Counted from the stretch's first letter, positions 32,099-41,318 are shown. The stretch is 64,000 nt of DNA from Streptomyces sp. RKAG293 (GCF_023701745.1 NZ_JAJOZB010000001.1:8045001-8109000), one strand, 5' to 3'. Made by a program: numbers and translations. The notes: generated by a model not told the origin, from the sequence alone.

Positions 32099-33823
32099 CT
32101 ACTTGGCGTCGGCGTAGCACTCCACGACGTTCGTCTCCAGCGGGAAGCGGACCGGGGTGTCACCGAAGACCAGGCGGCGGGCCTCCTCGCCCGCCGCGGC
32201 GACGGCGGCCTCGACGGCGCCCGCGAGGTCGGTCGGGGTGTGCACGATGATCTCGTCGTGCTGGAAGAAGACCAGCTGCGGCTCGGGGCCGACCGCGGCG
32301 AGCCGGCGCCGGGTGGCGGCGAGCATGGCCAGGGCCCAGTCGGAGGCGCTGGCCTGGATGATGAAGTTGCGGGTGAAGCGCCCCCAGGAACGGGCGGCCC
32401 GCCGGTCCGGCGAGGAGCCGTCGTCGGAACCCGATCCCGCGCCGGATCCGGAACCCAGGTCGGCGTCGTCCGTGTCCAGCCAGCCGGAGGACGGCGTCGG
32501 GGAGGTACGGCCCAGCCGGGAGCGGACCACGCCGCCGCCTTCACCGATGCGGGCGGCGGACTCGACGAGGCCCATCGCGTCGGGGAAACGGCGGCGGAGA
32601 ATCGCGAGCAGCTGCCCCGCCTCACCGCTGGTCTGCCCGTACATGGCGGCCAGCAGCCCGATCTTGGCGCGGCTGCGGTCACCGCCGAACGCGGTGCGTG
32701 CGATGCCCGCGTAGAGATCGCCCTCGGCCGCCGCGGCGGCCAGACCGGTGTCGGCCGACATCGCGGCGAGCACCCGCGGCTCCAGCTGGCCGGCATCGGC
32801 GACGACCAGTCGGTGGCCGGGGTCGGCGACGACCGCGGACCGCAGCAGCCGGGGGATCTGCAGGGCGCCGCCGCCACGCGTCGCCCAGCGGCCGGAGACC
32901 ACCCCGCCGACGACGTACTCGGCGCGGAACCGGCCGCCGCGCACCCAGGCCTCGCGCCAGGCCCAGCCGTGGGCGGCGTGGATCCTGGACAGTTCCTTGT
33001 AGCGCAGCAGCAGGGCCGCCGCCGGATGCTCGACCTCGCGCAGCACATGCGAGCGGGTCGACGGCAGCTGGACGCCGACCCGGGCGAAGGCGGGCAGCAC
33101 CTGCGCGGGGGAGTCCGGGTTGACCGGGCTGCCGAGCGCCTCCTGGACCTGGACGGCGAGCTCGCCCAGCAGTTTGGGCCGGGCGCCGCCCGCCGGGCGG
33201 GGGCCCAGCAGACCGGTCAGCAGTTCGTCGTGCACGGCGGCGCTCCACGGCAGTCCGCCGCGGCCCATCTCGGCGGCGGCCAGCGATCCGGCGGACTCGG
33301 CGGCGCACAGCAGCCGCATCCGGCCCGGGTGTTCACCCTCCTGGAGCCGGCGCTGCTGCTCGGCGTGGACGGCGACGACGGCCGTCAGCGGATCGGCGTC
33401 CTGCGGCAGGTGGTGCCGGTCGGCCGCGAAGAGCACCGGCTGGTCGTCGGCCGCGCCTTCCCGGGCGTCCTCGGGGACCGGCAGATCCTTCAGCCGCGCC
33501 CAGGCGGCGCCGAGCGAGCGCGGCTGTCCGTGCCGGCCGTCCCGGCCGAGCAGCAGCGTTTCGACGAGCTTCAGGTCATGGCAGCGGCCTGGCCGTACCG
33601 GCAGCCGGTCGAGCAGCCGGGGGTACAGGTCCTCGGTCGCCGCCCACACCCAGCGCGGCCCGCCGGACGCCTCGCGGGCGGCGATGGCCGCGGCGAGATC
33701 GGCCACGCGCTCGGCGGACCCGGCCGGTACGCCCTCCTCGTCCAGCGCCAGCAGCCGCCCACCGTGCCCCACGGGGTCGGGTGCGACGGCGACGCGTGGC
33801 GCGGAGGGGAGAGGAGTGGTCAC
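32099..33823 (-). CDS. Family A DNA polymerase (bifunctional exonuclease/polymerase type)
   Basis: The product is 574 residues. The C-terminal two-thirds is a Pol I-like polymerase: motif A VVADAGQLEPRVLA (the usual Asp-Tyr-Ser-Gln-Ile-Glu becomes Asp-Ala-Gly-Gln-Leu-Glu), motif B RAKIGLLAAMYGQTSG, and motif C FFQHDEIIVHT. The N-terminal 200 residues form a shortened 3'-5' exonuclease-like domain in which the acidic residues are not obvious. A Gly/Ser/Asp-rich insertion (about 435-455) interrupts the fingers-side region. Streptomyces carry such a second, smaller Pol I paralogue besides polA; its repair role is presumed. Confidence 0.88.
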   Translation of the reverse strand: MTTPLPSAPRVAVAPDPVGHGGRLLALDEEGVPAGSAERVADLAAAIAAREASGGPRWVWAATEDLYPRLLDRLPVRPGRCHDLKLVETLLLGRDGRHGQPRSLGAAWARLKDLPVPEDAREGAADDQPVLFAADRHHLPQDADPLTAVVAVHAEQQRRLQEGEHPGRMRLLCAAESAGSLAAAEMGRGGLPWSAAVHDELLTGLLGPRPAGGARPKLLGELAVQVQEALGSPVNPDSPAQVLPAFARVGVQLPSTRSHVLREVEHPAAALLLRYKELSRIHAAHGWAWREAWVRGGRFRAEYVVGGVVSGRWATRGGGALQIPRLLRSAVVADPGHRLVVADAGQLEPRVLAAMSADTGLAAAAAEGDLYAGIARTAFGGDRSRAKIGLLAAMYGQTSGEAGQLLAILRRRFPDAMGLVESAARIGEGGGVVRSRLGRTSPTPSSGWLDTDDADLGSGSGAGSGSDDGSSPDRRAARSWGRFTRNFIIQASASDWALAMLAATRRRLAAVGPEPQLVFFQHDEIIVHTPTDLAGAVEAAVAAAGEEARRLVFGDTPVRFPLETNVVECYADAK

Positions 33824-33875
33824 GGGTCGAGCGTAGAGCGGGGCACTGACAACGGGCCGTGCGCAAGGCCGCCGG

Positions 33876-35606
33876 TCAGCGGTCCAGGAGCGCGTCGCGG
33901 TGCTGGGCGCGGTACCGGTCGAGCAGCGCCCGCAGGTCCGCCGCGGTGAAGGGCCGGTACGCCGCGCCGCAGGGGCCCGCCTCCGGCGGGGACCACCAGA
34001 CCGGATCCGCGCACCGGAAGCCCGTACGGCGCAGGCCGACCCGGTGGACCTTGTTGGTGGCGGTGACCGGCATCCGCTCGGTCACGCGCACGAAGCGCGG
34101 CGGCATCTTCGTCCCCAGATCCGGCTGGGCGGCGAGGAAGGCGGCGAACGCGGCCGGGTCGAAGGCGGCGCCCTCGTGCAGGGCGAGGGTCGCCATGACC
34201 TGGTCGCCCGCCACCGGGTCCGGGACGGCGTAGACGGCCGCCGAGGCCGCGTGGGGGAAGCGGGCCAGGATGTTCTCGATGACCGCGGCGGCCAGGTTCT
34301 CGCTGTCGACGCGCAGCCGGTCGTCGCTGCGCCCGGCGAAGTGGAAGAAGCCCCCGGTGTCGCGGAAGAACAGATCGCCGGTCCAGTACCAGTCGCCGCG
34401 CAGCCGGTCGGCGACGGCCTGTTCGTTCTTCCAGTAGCCCTCGAACGTGCTCCGGCCGCGGTTGACCAGCTCGCCGATGGCCTCGTCGCCGTTGAGCAGC
34501 CGGCCGTCGGCGTCGAAGCGGGCGGGCGGGCGTTCCCGGCCGGTGTCCGGGTCCACGACGGCGAGGTCCGCGCCGGGGGCGGCGCGGCCGATGGCGCCGG
34601 GCGGTGTGCCGGGGGAGCGCTGGATGGCGGCGCCGCCCTCGGAGGAGCCGTACCCCTCGATGAGCGGGGTGCCGAAGCGGGCCGCGAAGCGGGTGGCGTC
34701 GACGGCCCCGGCCTCGGTGCCGAAGCCGTGCCGCAGCGGGTGGTCGCGGTCGTCGGGGCGTTCGGGGGTCGCGAGCAGGAACTGCACGGCGCGGCCCACG
34801 TAGGTGAAGTACGTGGCCCCGTAGGCCCGTATGTCGGGCAGGAAACCGGAGGCGGAGAACTTCCGGCGCAGGGCGACGGCGGCGCCGCCGGTCAGCGCCG
34901 GGGCCCAGTTGGCCATGACGGCGTTGCCGTGGAACAGCGGCATGCAGATGTAGTGGACGTCCTCGGGCACCACGTCCAGGAAGTCGACCAGGGCTCGCCC
35001 GGCATGGGCGAGTCGGCCCTGGGAACAGATCACCGCTTTGGGGGCGCCGGTCGAGCCGGAGGTGAAGTACAGCAGCATCCGGGTGCCGGGCGTGACCTCC
35101 GGCGCGGGTTCCGGCTCGGCGCCCGCGTAGGGGGCGAGCAGCGCGTCGTACGCGGGGTCGTCGACGACGAGGACGCGGTCGCGGGAGAGCGACGGCCCCA
35201 GGTCGAGGCCGTCGAGCAGCGGGAGGTGGGCGCGTTCGGTGACCAGCAGGGCGCACTCGGTGTGGGCGATGTCGCGGGCCAGCTCCGGGCCGCGCCGGGT
35301 CGGGTTGACGCCGACCACGGTGGCGCCGGCGAGCGCGGCGGCGCCCAGCCACAGCGGGTACTCAGGGACGTTGTCCAGCAGGACGCCGACATGCGGCTGC
35401 GCTCCGGGCGGCAGCAGATCACGCAGCAGCGCGGCGCGCGCCGCCGACGCGGCGGCGGCCTCGTGATGGGTGAGGACCAGATCCCGGTACTTCAGGCCCG
35501 GCCGGTGGTCCTTCCACCGTGCGCGCACCAGCTCCGCGACCGTGGTGCCGGCCGCGGAGCCGGTGTCCGGGGTGTCTGCGGCCCCCGCCGTGTGCGTGCT
35601 CCCCAT
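33876..35606 (-). CDS. FadD-like acyl-CoA synthetase
   Basis: This 576-residue ANL-superfamily ligase has the P-loop-like core YFTSGSTGAPKAVICS, then EGYGSSEGG (motif around the aryl/acyl pocket) and DWYWTGDLFFRDTGGFFHFAGR. The usual Lys near the C-terminus appears in VTATNKVHRVGLR. It would activate a fatty or other carboxylic acid to the adenylate and CoA ester. The ATG giving MGSTHTAG was chosen because GGGAGG precedes it; the open frame extends ten codons upstream to a TTG. A palindrome lies in its promoter region. Confidence 0.9.
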   Translation of the reverse strand: MGSTHTAGAADTPDTGSAAGTTVAELVRARWKDHRPGLKYRDLVLTHHEAAAASAARAALLRDLLPPGAQPHVGVLLDNVPEYPLWLGAAALAGATVVGVNPTRRGPELARDIAHTECALLVTERAHLPLLDGLDLGPSLSRDRVLVVDDPAYDALLAPYAGAEPEPAPEVTPGTRMLLYFTSGSTGAPKAVICSQGRLAHAGRALVDFLDVVPEDVHYICMPLFHGNAVMANWAPALTGGAAVALRRKFSASGFLPDIRAYGATYFTYVGRAVQFLLATPERPDDRDHPLRHGFGTEAGAVDATRFAARFGTPLIEGYGSSEGGAAIQRSPGTPPGAIGRAAPGADLAVVDPDTGRERPPARFDADGRLLNGDEAIGELVNRGRSTFEGYWKNEQAVADRLRGDWYWTGDLFFRDTGGFFHFAGRSDDRLRVDSENLAAAVIENILARFPHAASAAVYAVPDPVAGDQVMATLALHEGAAFDPAAFAAFLAAQPDLGTKMPPRFVRVTERMPVTATNKVHRVGLRRTGFRCADPVWWSPPEAGPCGAAYRPFTAADLRALLDRYRAQHRDALLDR

Positions 35607-35645
35607 CGCCGCCTCCCGTCCGTTGGACAGCAAGCCGCACCATAA

Positions 35646-35660
35646 CTGACTAGTCGTCAG
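35646..35660. promoter_or_regulatory. Possible operator upstream of the acyl-CoA synthetase
   Basis: CTGAC-N5-GTCAG, containing GACTAGTC, sits about 40 bases upstream of the synthetase start in a short AT-richer stretch. This form is typical of TetR-family operators for fatty-acid genes, but no such regulator is in the window. Confidence 0.4.
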
Positions 35661-35715
35661 ATGTGGAGGGGGCGCTCAGCGGCGGAGGCCGGGGCGAGCG
35701 GTCGGGGGCGCTGGG

Positions 35716-36084
35716 TCAGGAACCCTGCTGGGCCTGCTCGACGGACTTGCGGACCTCGTCCATGTCCAGCGCGCGCGCCTGGCCGATCACATCGTCCAGG
35801 GCCGCGGCCGGCAGCGCGCCCGGCTGGGCGAAGACGGCGACGCGGTCACGGACGATCATCAGCGTCGGGATCGACTGGATGTCGAACGAGGCGGCCAGCT
35901 CCGGCTGCGCCTCGGTGTCCACCTTCGCGAAGACCAGGTCCGGATTGGACTCGGCGGCCTTCTCGTAGACCGGGGCGAACATCCGGCACGGGCCGCACCA
36001 AGCGGCCCAGAAGTCGATGAGGACGAAATCGTTCTTGGTCACGACCTCGTCGAAGTTGTCCTTGGTCAGCTCGACAGTGCTCAT
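35716..36084 (-). CDS. trxA: Thioredoxin
   Basis: The product is 122 residues. The active site is AAWCGPCRMFAP (about residue 30) and the cis-Pro loop is IQSIPTLMIVRD. The length is slightly over the family norm because of an acidic C-terminal helix (MDEVRKSVEQAQQ). It is a cytoplasmic disulphide reductase. ATG at 36084 gives MSTVEL; another ATG nine bases upstream is possible. Streptomyces has several thioredoxins, so the symbol denotes family only. Confidence 0.93.
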   Translation of the reverse strand: MSTVELTKDNFDEVVTKNDFVLIDFWAAWCGPCRMFAPVYEKAAESNPDLVFAKVDTEAQPELAASFDIQSIPTLMIVRDRVAVFAQPGALPAAALDDVIGQARALDMDEVRKSVEQAQQGS

Positions 36085-36194
36085 GGTGCGCATAACGGGG
36101 TGTGCCGATCGGATATTCCGGCGACTTCACTCATCCGGGTGATGGGGTGACCGGGTGCAGTGGCGATCGGCGGGTGGGCCTCGTTGGTCCTGTC

Positions 36195-36410
36195 ATGGGA
36201 ACGACGGAATGGACCCGGGACAGCGGCGGCGCGAACGACGGAGCCGCCTGGCGCGTCACCCGGGGTGGAACGATTCCGCACGGCTCGGACGTCCCGGTGT
36301 ACGCCGCCCTGGCCGACCAGTGGCGGTCGGCCGGGCGGATGGTACCGGGGCAGATCGACGCGGAGTGGGCCGAGCTGGTCGGACGGATCCCGCGGTTGAC
36401 GGGGGTGTGA
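36195..36410 (+). CDS. Small conserved-looking hypothetical protein
   Basis: The product is 71 residues. An N-terminal acidic/polar part (GTTEWTRDSGGANDG) is followed by PVYAALADQWRSAGRMVPGQIDAEWAELVGR, an amphipathic helix pair with strong protein-like composition. It diverges from thioredoxin and is followed by convergent nuclease-like DNA. Family unknown to me; it seems real because its codon third positions are GC-biased and the frame is protein-like. Confidence 0.55.
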   Translation: MGTTEWTRDSGGANDGAAWRVTRGGTIPHGSDVPVYAALADQWRSAGRMVPGQIDAEWAELVGRIPRLTGV

Positions 36411-36494
36411 CGGCCGGAAGCGGGGTGTGACGGCTGGTACCGGGATGCGGCGGGGGACCGGGCCGGACAGGGCCCCGCCGCGGAGCGGAACGCC

Positions 36495-37361
36495 TCAGCC
36501 CTCGTCGAAGACCAGGTCCTCGGGCGGACGGTTCATCCGCACCGTCTGGCCGGAGACCTCCACCACCGTCTCGAAGCCGGTGTACTGGCCGCGGGACACG
36601 ATCAGCACCCGGTCGCCCCGCTGGTCCAGGAACGCGGCGAAACCGGCCAGCGACGGGTCTCCCGCGCCCAGCGCCAGGTAGTCCGCCAGCCGCCGGAACA
36701 GCTTCGGCATGATCACGGCCTCCGCCGTGATCGATTCCAGGCCGTCGATCCGCGCCCCCGTCTGGGTGACGTCCAGCGACCACAGCCCGACGCCCTTGGA
36801 ACGGGCCGCGTCCACCGCCGCGGTCAGCGCCCGGCGCAGATCCACGTACAGGTTCCGGTAGTACGTCGGATAGGCCAGGCCCTCCGCGAGCTGGTGGAAG
36901 TTGGCCGTCTCCTCCAGCAACGCTGCCTCCACCCGGATCCGCCCCCCGCTGGTGCCCGGCGCCGCGCCCTTGCCGACCAGGGCCACGCACCGCCCGTACA
37001 GATCGGCGCCGCGGGTGAGGAGATAGCCGGGCAGCTGCGCCGGCTCCGCCGCGCTCACGGTGCCGCGGCCGTCGCGGGTGACCCCGGTGAAGCCCAGCCA
37101 GGACAGCAGCTCTCCGGCGGCCTGGTCGGCGTACGGCGCCGGCTGGTGCAGCTCATGGCCATGCGCCGGTATGTAGTGCGTCTCCAGCGCGTCGATCGCG
37201 TCCAGCCGCAGCTGCGCGCCGCCCGTCGCGTTGCGCTGCACCCGGTGCTTGCCCTCGACCAGGTCCCAGTGGGCCGGATCGGTGGGATAGAAGCGGATGG
37301 AGTCCCCGTCGGGACGGGCTCCGGTGATCCGGTACGTGCCCTCGATGACGAGCATGGGCAT
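36495..37361 (-). CDS. Staphylococcal-nuclease-like protein
   Basis: This 288-residue protein has an N-terminal half resembling the SNase OB-fold: GTYRITGARPDGDSIRFYP then GAQLRLDAIDALETHYIP, equivalent to the Asp- and Arg-bearing core of thermonucleases. Catalytic residues are only partly evident. A long helical C-terminal half (FRRLADYLALGAGDPSLAGF) is peculiar to this subfamily. No signal peptide is seen, so it is cytoplasmic. ATG at 37361 follows GAGGAGG. It ends the left arm; the biosynthetic cluster diverges 270 bases away. Confidence 0.7.
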   Translation of the reverse strand: MPMLVIEGTYRITGARPDGDSIRFYPTDPAHWDLVEGKHRVQRNATGGAQLRLDAIDALETHYIPAHGHELHQPAPYADQAAGELLSWLGFTGVTRDGRGTVSAAEPAQLPGYLLTRGADLYGRCVALVGKGAAPGTSGGRIRVEAALLEETANFHQLAEGLAYPTYYRNLYVDLRRALTAAVDAARSKGVGLWSLDVTQTGARIDGLESITAEAVIMPKLFRRLADYLALGAGDPSLAGFAAFLDQRGDRVLIVSRGQYTGFETVVEVSGQTVRMNRPPEDLVFDEG

Positions 37362-37561
37362 GGCGACGCCTCCTCAGCGTGTCCACGTATCCGCCCGGTC
37401 GGCGCGGCCGGCTGTCCGCCGCGAGCCGCCCGCGGATCCTCGGTGGACGTCCCGCGCGGTTCCCTTCCCTCCAGCGTGCCGCAGAAGTCCGGGCGGCACC
37501 GGCGACCGGCCGGTAACGGCGGGCTGAATTCTTCTCATCAACCCACAGCGTGGACGCCCCC

Positions 37562-37589
37562 TTGAGCTGGATTCGAGGGCCGGTACACA
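37562..37589 (+). promoter_or_regulatory. Promoter of the biosynthetic operon with SARP-like heptamers
   Basis: TTGAGCT (37562) and TCGAGGG (37573) are heptamers in the 11-bp direct-repeat spacing bound by SARP activators, whose consensus is TCGAG-like. They are followed by TACACA (37584-37589) as a -10 box. The first heptamer coincides with a TTGAGC -35 element 16 bases from the -10. Two SARP genes lie in the same cluster. The rest of the 270-base gap shows nothing further. Confidence 0.6.
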
Positions 37590-37631
37590 TCCTCGGACGC
37601 ATCGCCCGGAGTGACCCGAAAGGAACCTGCT

Positions 37632-37679
37632 GTGAACGTACGCGCGACGTTCCACAAGCCGGGACGGCGGCCATGGTGA
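37632..37679 (+). CDS. 15-residue leader ORF ahead of the biosynthetic operon
   Basis: GTG at 37632, preceded by AAAGGAA at good spacing, opens a 15-codon frame (start MNVRATFHKP, end GRRPW). Its TGA overlaps the ATG of the first acyl-CoA dehydrogenase, which itself has a weak ribosome site. The likely purpose is to feed ribosomes to the operon by coupling, or attenuation-like control; it could also be chance. Confidence 0.35.
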   Translation: MNVRATFHKPGRRPW

Positions 37680-39487
37680 CGGTCCTGCGGCGCGCCGGTG
37701 CCGGGGAAGGCGCCCCGGCGGTCCCGCACCTGAGCCATTCGTCCTGGGAGCTGGCGGCCCGCTTCGACCGGGAGCTGGGGGACCCGGGCGACCCGGCCAC
37801 CGTCTTCTCCTACCAGGAGGCCGTCCGGCTGGACGACGCCGAGGAGTTCCCCGACGAGGCGTGTGCCGCCCTCGACGCCTGGGGCCTCGCCGACTACTAC
37901 GTGCCCGCCGACTACGGCGGGGTCCTCACCGGCTTCGAGGACCTGCAGCAGCTCATCCGGATGCTGGCCCGGCGCGATCTGACGGTCGCCGTCGGACACG
38001 GCAAGACCTTCCTCGGCTCGGTGTCGGTGTGGGTCTCCGGCGACCACGCGGCGGCGGTCCGGCTCGGTGCGCTGGTCAAGGCCGGTGCCCGGGTCTCGCT
38101 CGGGCTGACGGAGCGCACCCACGGCAGCGACATCATGGCGGGCGAGCTCACCGCGGAGCCGGTCGGCCCCGGCTACCGCGTCAACGGTGAGAAGTGGCTG
38201 ATCAACAACGCCACCCGCGGCCGGCTGCTCAGCCTGCTCGCCCGTACGTCGCCCGTCGGCGGCCCGCGCGGCTTCACCCTGCTCCTCCTCGACAAGGAGG
38301 AACTGCCCGAGGAGACCTACCGCTGCCTGCCCAAGGTGCCCACCCACGGCATCCGCGGCGCGGACATCAGCGGCGTCGTCATCCAGGACGCCGTGGTGGG
38401 ACCGGAGGCGGTGGTCGGCGGGGCCGGCGGCGGTGCGGAGCTGCTCCTCAAGTCGCTCCAGCTCACCCGTACGCTCTGCCCGTCGCTCTCACTCGGCGCG
38501 GCCGACCACGCGCTGCGGCTGGCCATGGAGTTCGCCAGTGAGCGGGTGCTCTACGGCCGACGGCTGACCGAACTCCCGCTCACCCGGCGCACCCTGGCCG
38601 AGGCCTACGCCGACCTGCTGGTCTGCGAGGCGCTGAGCACGGTCGCGACCCGCAGCATCCACGCCCTGCCGAGCGAGCTGAGCGTCACCTCCGCCGTCGC
38701 CAAGTACCTCGTGCCGACCATCATCGACGGACAGGTCGCCTCGCTGGGATCCCTGCTGGGCGCACGGTCGTTCCTGTCGGGCGAGTTCGCGCACGGCAGC
38801 TTCCAGAAGGTGGCCCGCGACCACCGCATCGTCGGCATCTTCGACGGCAACACCCTCGTCAACCAGTACTCGCTGGTGGCGCAGTTCCGTTCCCTGGCCC
38901 GCAACTACCTCGGACCGCTGGACCACCGCCCGCGGCTGGGCACCCTGTTCAACCTGAGCCGGCCGCTGCCGCCGTTCGACCCGGAGCGGCTCACCCTGCT
39001 CTCCCGCTACGGCAGCAGCGTCCTGGGCACCCTGCCCGCCTCCGTGACACGGCTGGCGGACGCGGCGCTGCTCGACCCGGCGCTCGGCGGCGCCGCCCGG
39101 TGCGCCGCGGAACTGCGGGTGGCGGCCGACGCGCTGCACCGCAGGATCGCCCGCCGGATGGAAACGGTGGCGGCCGCGTCACCCGAGAGCTTCACCGACG
39201 CACGCAAGTACGGGCTCTGCTTCGCCGGGGCCGCCTGCCTGGGCCTGTGGTTGCACAGCCACCGTGAGGCCGAGGCGGGCGGGACCGGCGGGCTCTGGCA
39301 GGACGGTCTGTGGCTCGAAGCCGTACTGAACCGGCTGCTGGCCCGCCTGGAGGCGCGCCCGGCCGCGGGCGCCGCGGAGGACCCGCTGTTCGAGCGGCTC
39401 TACACACAGCTGACCCAGCAGTACCAGGACGGCAGTCTCTTCTCGTTGCTGCCCTGCCCGATAGCCGAGGGACCGCCATCATGCTGA
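37673..39487 (+). CDS. Acyl-CoA dehydrogenase-like flavoprotein 1 (600-aa type)
   Basis: The product is 604 residues, much longer than the usual 380. The FAD/acyl pocket phrases SLGLTERTHGSDIMAGEL and NGEKWLINNATRG are present. The helical C-terminal dehydrogenase domain includes LQLTRTLCPSLSLGAADHAL and VLYGRRLTELPL. The segment that carries the catalytic Glu in medium-chain enzymes (Tyr-Glu-Gly-Thr) reads IFDGNTLVN, i.e. Asp. About 150 extra C-terminal residues are helical. It is the first gene of the operon and overlaps its paralogue. An ACP follows both, so the natural substrate is probably an ACP-bound fatty acyl chain, which would gain a double bond. Confidence 0.85.
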   Translation: MVTVLRRAGAGEGAPAVPHLSHSSWELAARFDRELGDPGDPATVFSYQEAVRLDDAEEFPDEACAALDAWGLADYYVPADYGGVLTGFEDLQQLIRMLARRDLTVAVGHGKTFLGSVSVWVSGDHAAAVRLGALVKAGARVSLGLTERTHGSDIMAGELTAEPVGPGYRVNGEKWLINNATRGRLLSLLARTSPVGGPRGFTLLLLDKEELPEETYRCLPKVPTHGIRGADISGVVIQDAVVGPEAVVGGAGGGAELLLKSLQLTRTLCPSLSLGAADHALRLAMEFASERVLYGRRLTELPLTRRTLAEAYADLLVCEALSTVATRSIHALPSELSVTSAVAKYLVPTIIDGQVASLGSLLGARSFLSGEFAHGSFQKVARDHRIVGIFDGNTLVNQYSLVAQFRSLARNYLGPLDHRPRLGTLFNLSRPLPPFDPERLTLLSRYGSSVLGTLPASVTRLADAALLDPALGGAARCAAELRVAADALHRRIARRMETVAAASPESFTDARKYGLCFAGAACLGLWLHSHREAEAGGTGGLWQDGLWLEAVLNRLLARLEARPAAGAAEDPLFERLYTQLTQQYQDGSLFSLLPCPIAEGPPSC

Positions 39488-41289
39488 AGGACAACAGCTC
39501 CCGCCCGCAGCCGGGTCCCGTCCCGGACGCCGCGCCGGCGCAGCCGGCCGGGCTCCGGTCGGTGGACCCGGCGGAAGTCGCCATCCAGGCCAGGGTCGCC
39601 GAACTGGAGCAACTGCTCGGCGACCCCCGCGACCCGGACAACCCCTTCGGGCACGACGCGCTGCTCGCCGCCGACGACCGCAGCGAACTCCTCCCCTCCG
39701 CGGAGGACGCGCTCACCGGCTTCGGCCTCAACCACGAGTTCGTGCCGGTGGAACTCGGCGGGCGGCTCGCCCGGGTGGACACCCTCGCCCGCGTGCTGCG
39801 CCCGGTCTTCCGCCGGGACGCCTCACTGGCGCTGGGCTACGGCGTGACGTCCTTCCTCGCCGCGGTCGCGGTGTGGGCGGCCGGCACGCCGGAGCAGCGC
39901 CGCTGGACCGCCGACCTGCTGATGGGCGGCGGCCGGCTGGCCATCGCCTACCACGAGCTGGCCCACGGCAACGACTTCGTCCGCAACGAGTTCACCGCAC
40001 TCCCCGACGGAACCGGCTTCCGGCTGGACGGCCGCAAGGAAGTGATCAACAACGCCGGGCGCGCCGAGGCCCTCGTGCTGTTCAGCCGCACCGCGAAGGA
40101 GGCCGGCGCCCGCAGCCACTCGGTGCTGCTCGTCGACAAGGGCGTGCTGCCCGCCGACCGGTTCGAGCACCTGCCGCGCTACCGCACGGTCGGGGTGAAG
40201 GGCTGCGAGATCGGCGGCTTCCACTTCCGCGACTGCCCGCTGCCCGGCGACGCGCTCGTCGGCGGTCTCGGCGAAGGCGTGGAGATCGCCCTGCGGTCCT
40301 TCCAGATCACCCGCAGCGCCATCCCCGCGATGGTGCTGGCCGGTGCCGACACGGCGCTGCGCACCGTCGTCGGCTTCGCCGTGGACCGGCAGCTGTACGG
40401 ACGTTCCGTACTGGAGATCCCGCACGCCCGGTCCACCGTGGCGGGCGCCTTCACCGACCTGCTGATCTGCGACTCCCTCGCGCTGGCCGCCACCCGGGCG
40501 GTCCATCTGCTGCCCGGCCAGACCAGCGTGTACGCGGCGGTGGTGAAGTACCTGGTGCCCAAGTTCCTCCAGGACGCCACCTACGACCTCTCGATCGTGC
40601 TGGGCGCCAACTTCTACGTGCGCAACGGCGAGTACGGCATCTTCCAGAAGCACGTACGCGACCTGCCGATGACCAGCCTCGGACACGCCGGGACCGCCGC
40701 CTGCCAGGCCACCATCATCCCGCAACTGCCGCGGCTGGCCCGCAAGTCGTGGTTCGCCGGCGAACCCGCCCCCGCCTCGCTGTTCCGCAGCTGGGAGGGG
40801 CTGCCGCCGCTCGACACGAGCCGGCTGTCGCTCGCGGCGGACGGCGACGCGCTCGCCGCCTCCCTGGTGACCGGGTACGACTGGCTGCGCGCCACCGGCA
40901 GCGGGGGGACGGACGCGGCCGCGCTGATCGAACTCGTCCGCTCGCTCGTCGAGGAACTGCGCGAACTGCAGGGCGAGTGCACGGAGATGCCGCCCGAGGA
41001 CCGCACCGTACTGGCCAGCCCGCACGCCTACGCGCTCGCCGACCGGTACGCCCTGGTGCTCGCGGGATCCGCCGTCCTGAACGTATGGCGCGAACAACTG
41101 GGGGGCGGCTCGCCGTTCCTGGCCGACCCGGCCTGGCCGACGGCCGCGCTCGCCCGGATCGCCCGGCGGCTGGGGCTGCCCGTCCCGGAACGCACCCGGG
41201 ACGAGGTGGACTGGCTGCTCGGCGAGGTCCTGGACCGCTACCACGGCGAACGCAGCTACGACCTCTACGACAGCCCCCTGGCCGGTTGA
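39481..41289 (+). CDS. Acyl-CoA dehydrogenase-like flavoprotein 2 (600-aa type)
   Basis: The product is 602 residues, a distant paralogue of the preceding gene with which it overlaps by seven bases. The acyl-CoA dehydrogenase fold is recognisable from IAYHELAHGNDFVRNEF, DGRKEVINNAGRAEA and SFQITRSAIPAMVLAGAD ... QLYGRSVLEIPHARS. Where the catalytic Glu is expected the sequence reads SLGHAGTAACQ, with His instead. Such a pair suggests a hetero-oligomer in which this subunit is structural or has other chemistry. It is followed by an ACP gene 29 bases on with AAGAGGAG as ribosome site. Confidence 0.82.
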   Translation: MLKDNSSRPQPGPVPDAAPAQPAGLRSVDPAEVAIQARVAELEQLLGDPRDPDNPFGHDALLAADDRSELLPSAEDALTGFGLNHEFVPVELGGRLARVDTLARVLRPVFRRDASLALGYGVTSFLAAVAVWAAGTPEQRRWTADLLMGGGRLAIAYHELAHGNDFVRNEFTALPDGTGFRLDGRKEVINNAGRAEALVLFSRTAKEAGARSHSVLLVDKGVLPADRFEHLPRYRTVGVKGCEIGGFHFRDCPLPGDALVGGLGEGVEIALRSFQITRSAIPAMVLAGADTALRTVVGFAVDRQLYGRSVLEIPHARSTVAGAFTDLLICDSLALAATRAVHLLPGQTSVYAAVVKYLVPKFLQDATYDLSIVLGANFYVRNGEYGIFQKHVRDLPMTSLGHAGTAACQATIIPQLPRLARKSWFAGEPAPASLFRSWEGLPPLDTSRLSLAADGDALAASLVTGYDWLRATGSGGTDAAALIELVRSLVEELRELQGECTEMPPEDRTVLASPHAYALADRYALVLAGSAVLNVWREQLGGGSPFLADPAWPTAALARIARRLGLPVPERTRDEVDWLLGEVLDRYHGERSYDLYDSPLAG

Positions 41290-41318
41290 GCGGCACCGAG
41301 ACACAAGAGGAGTCGGAC

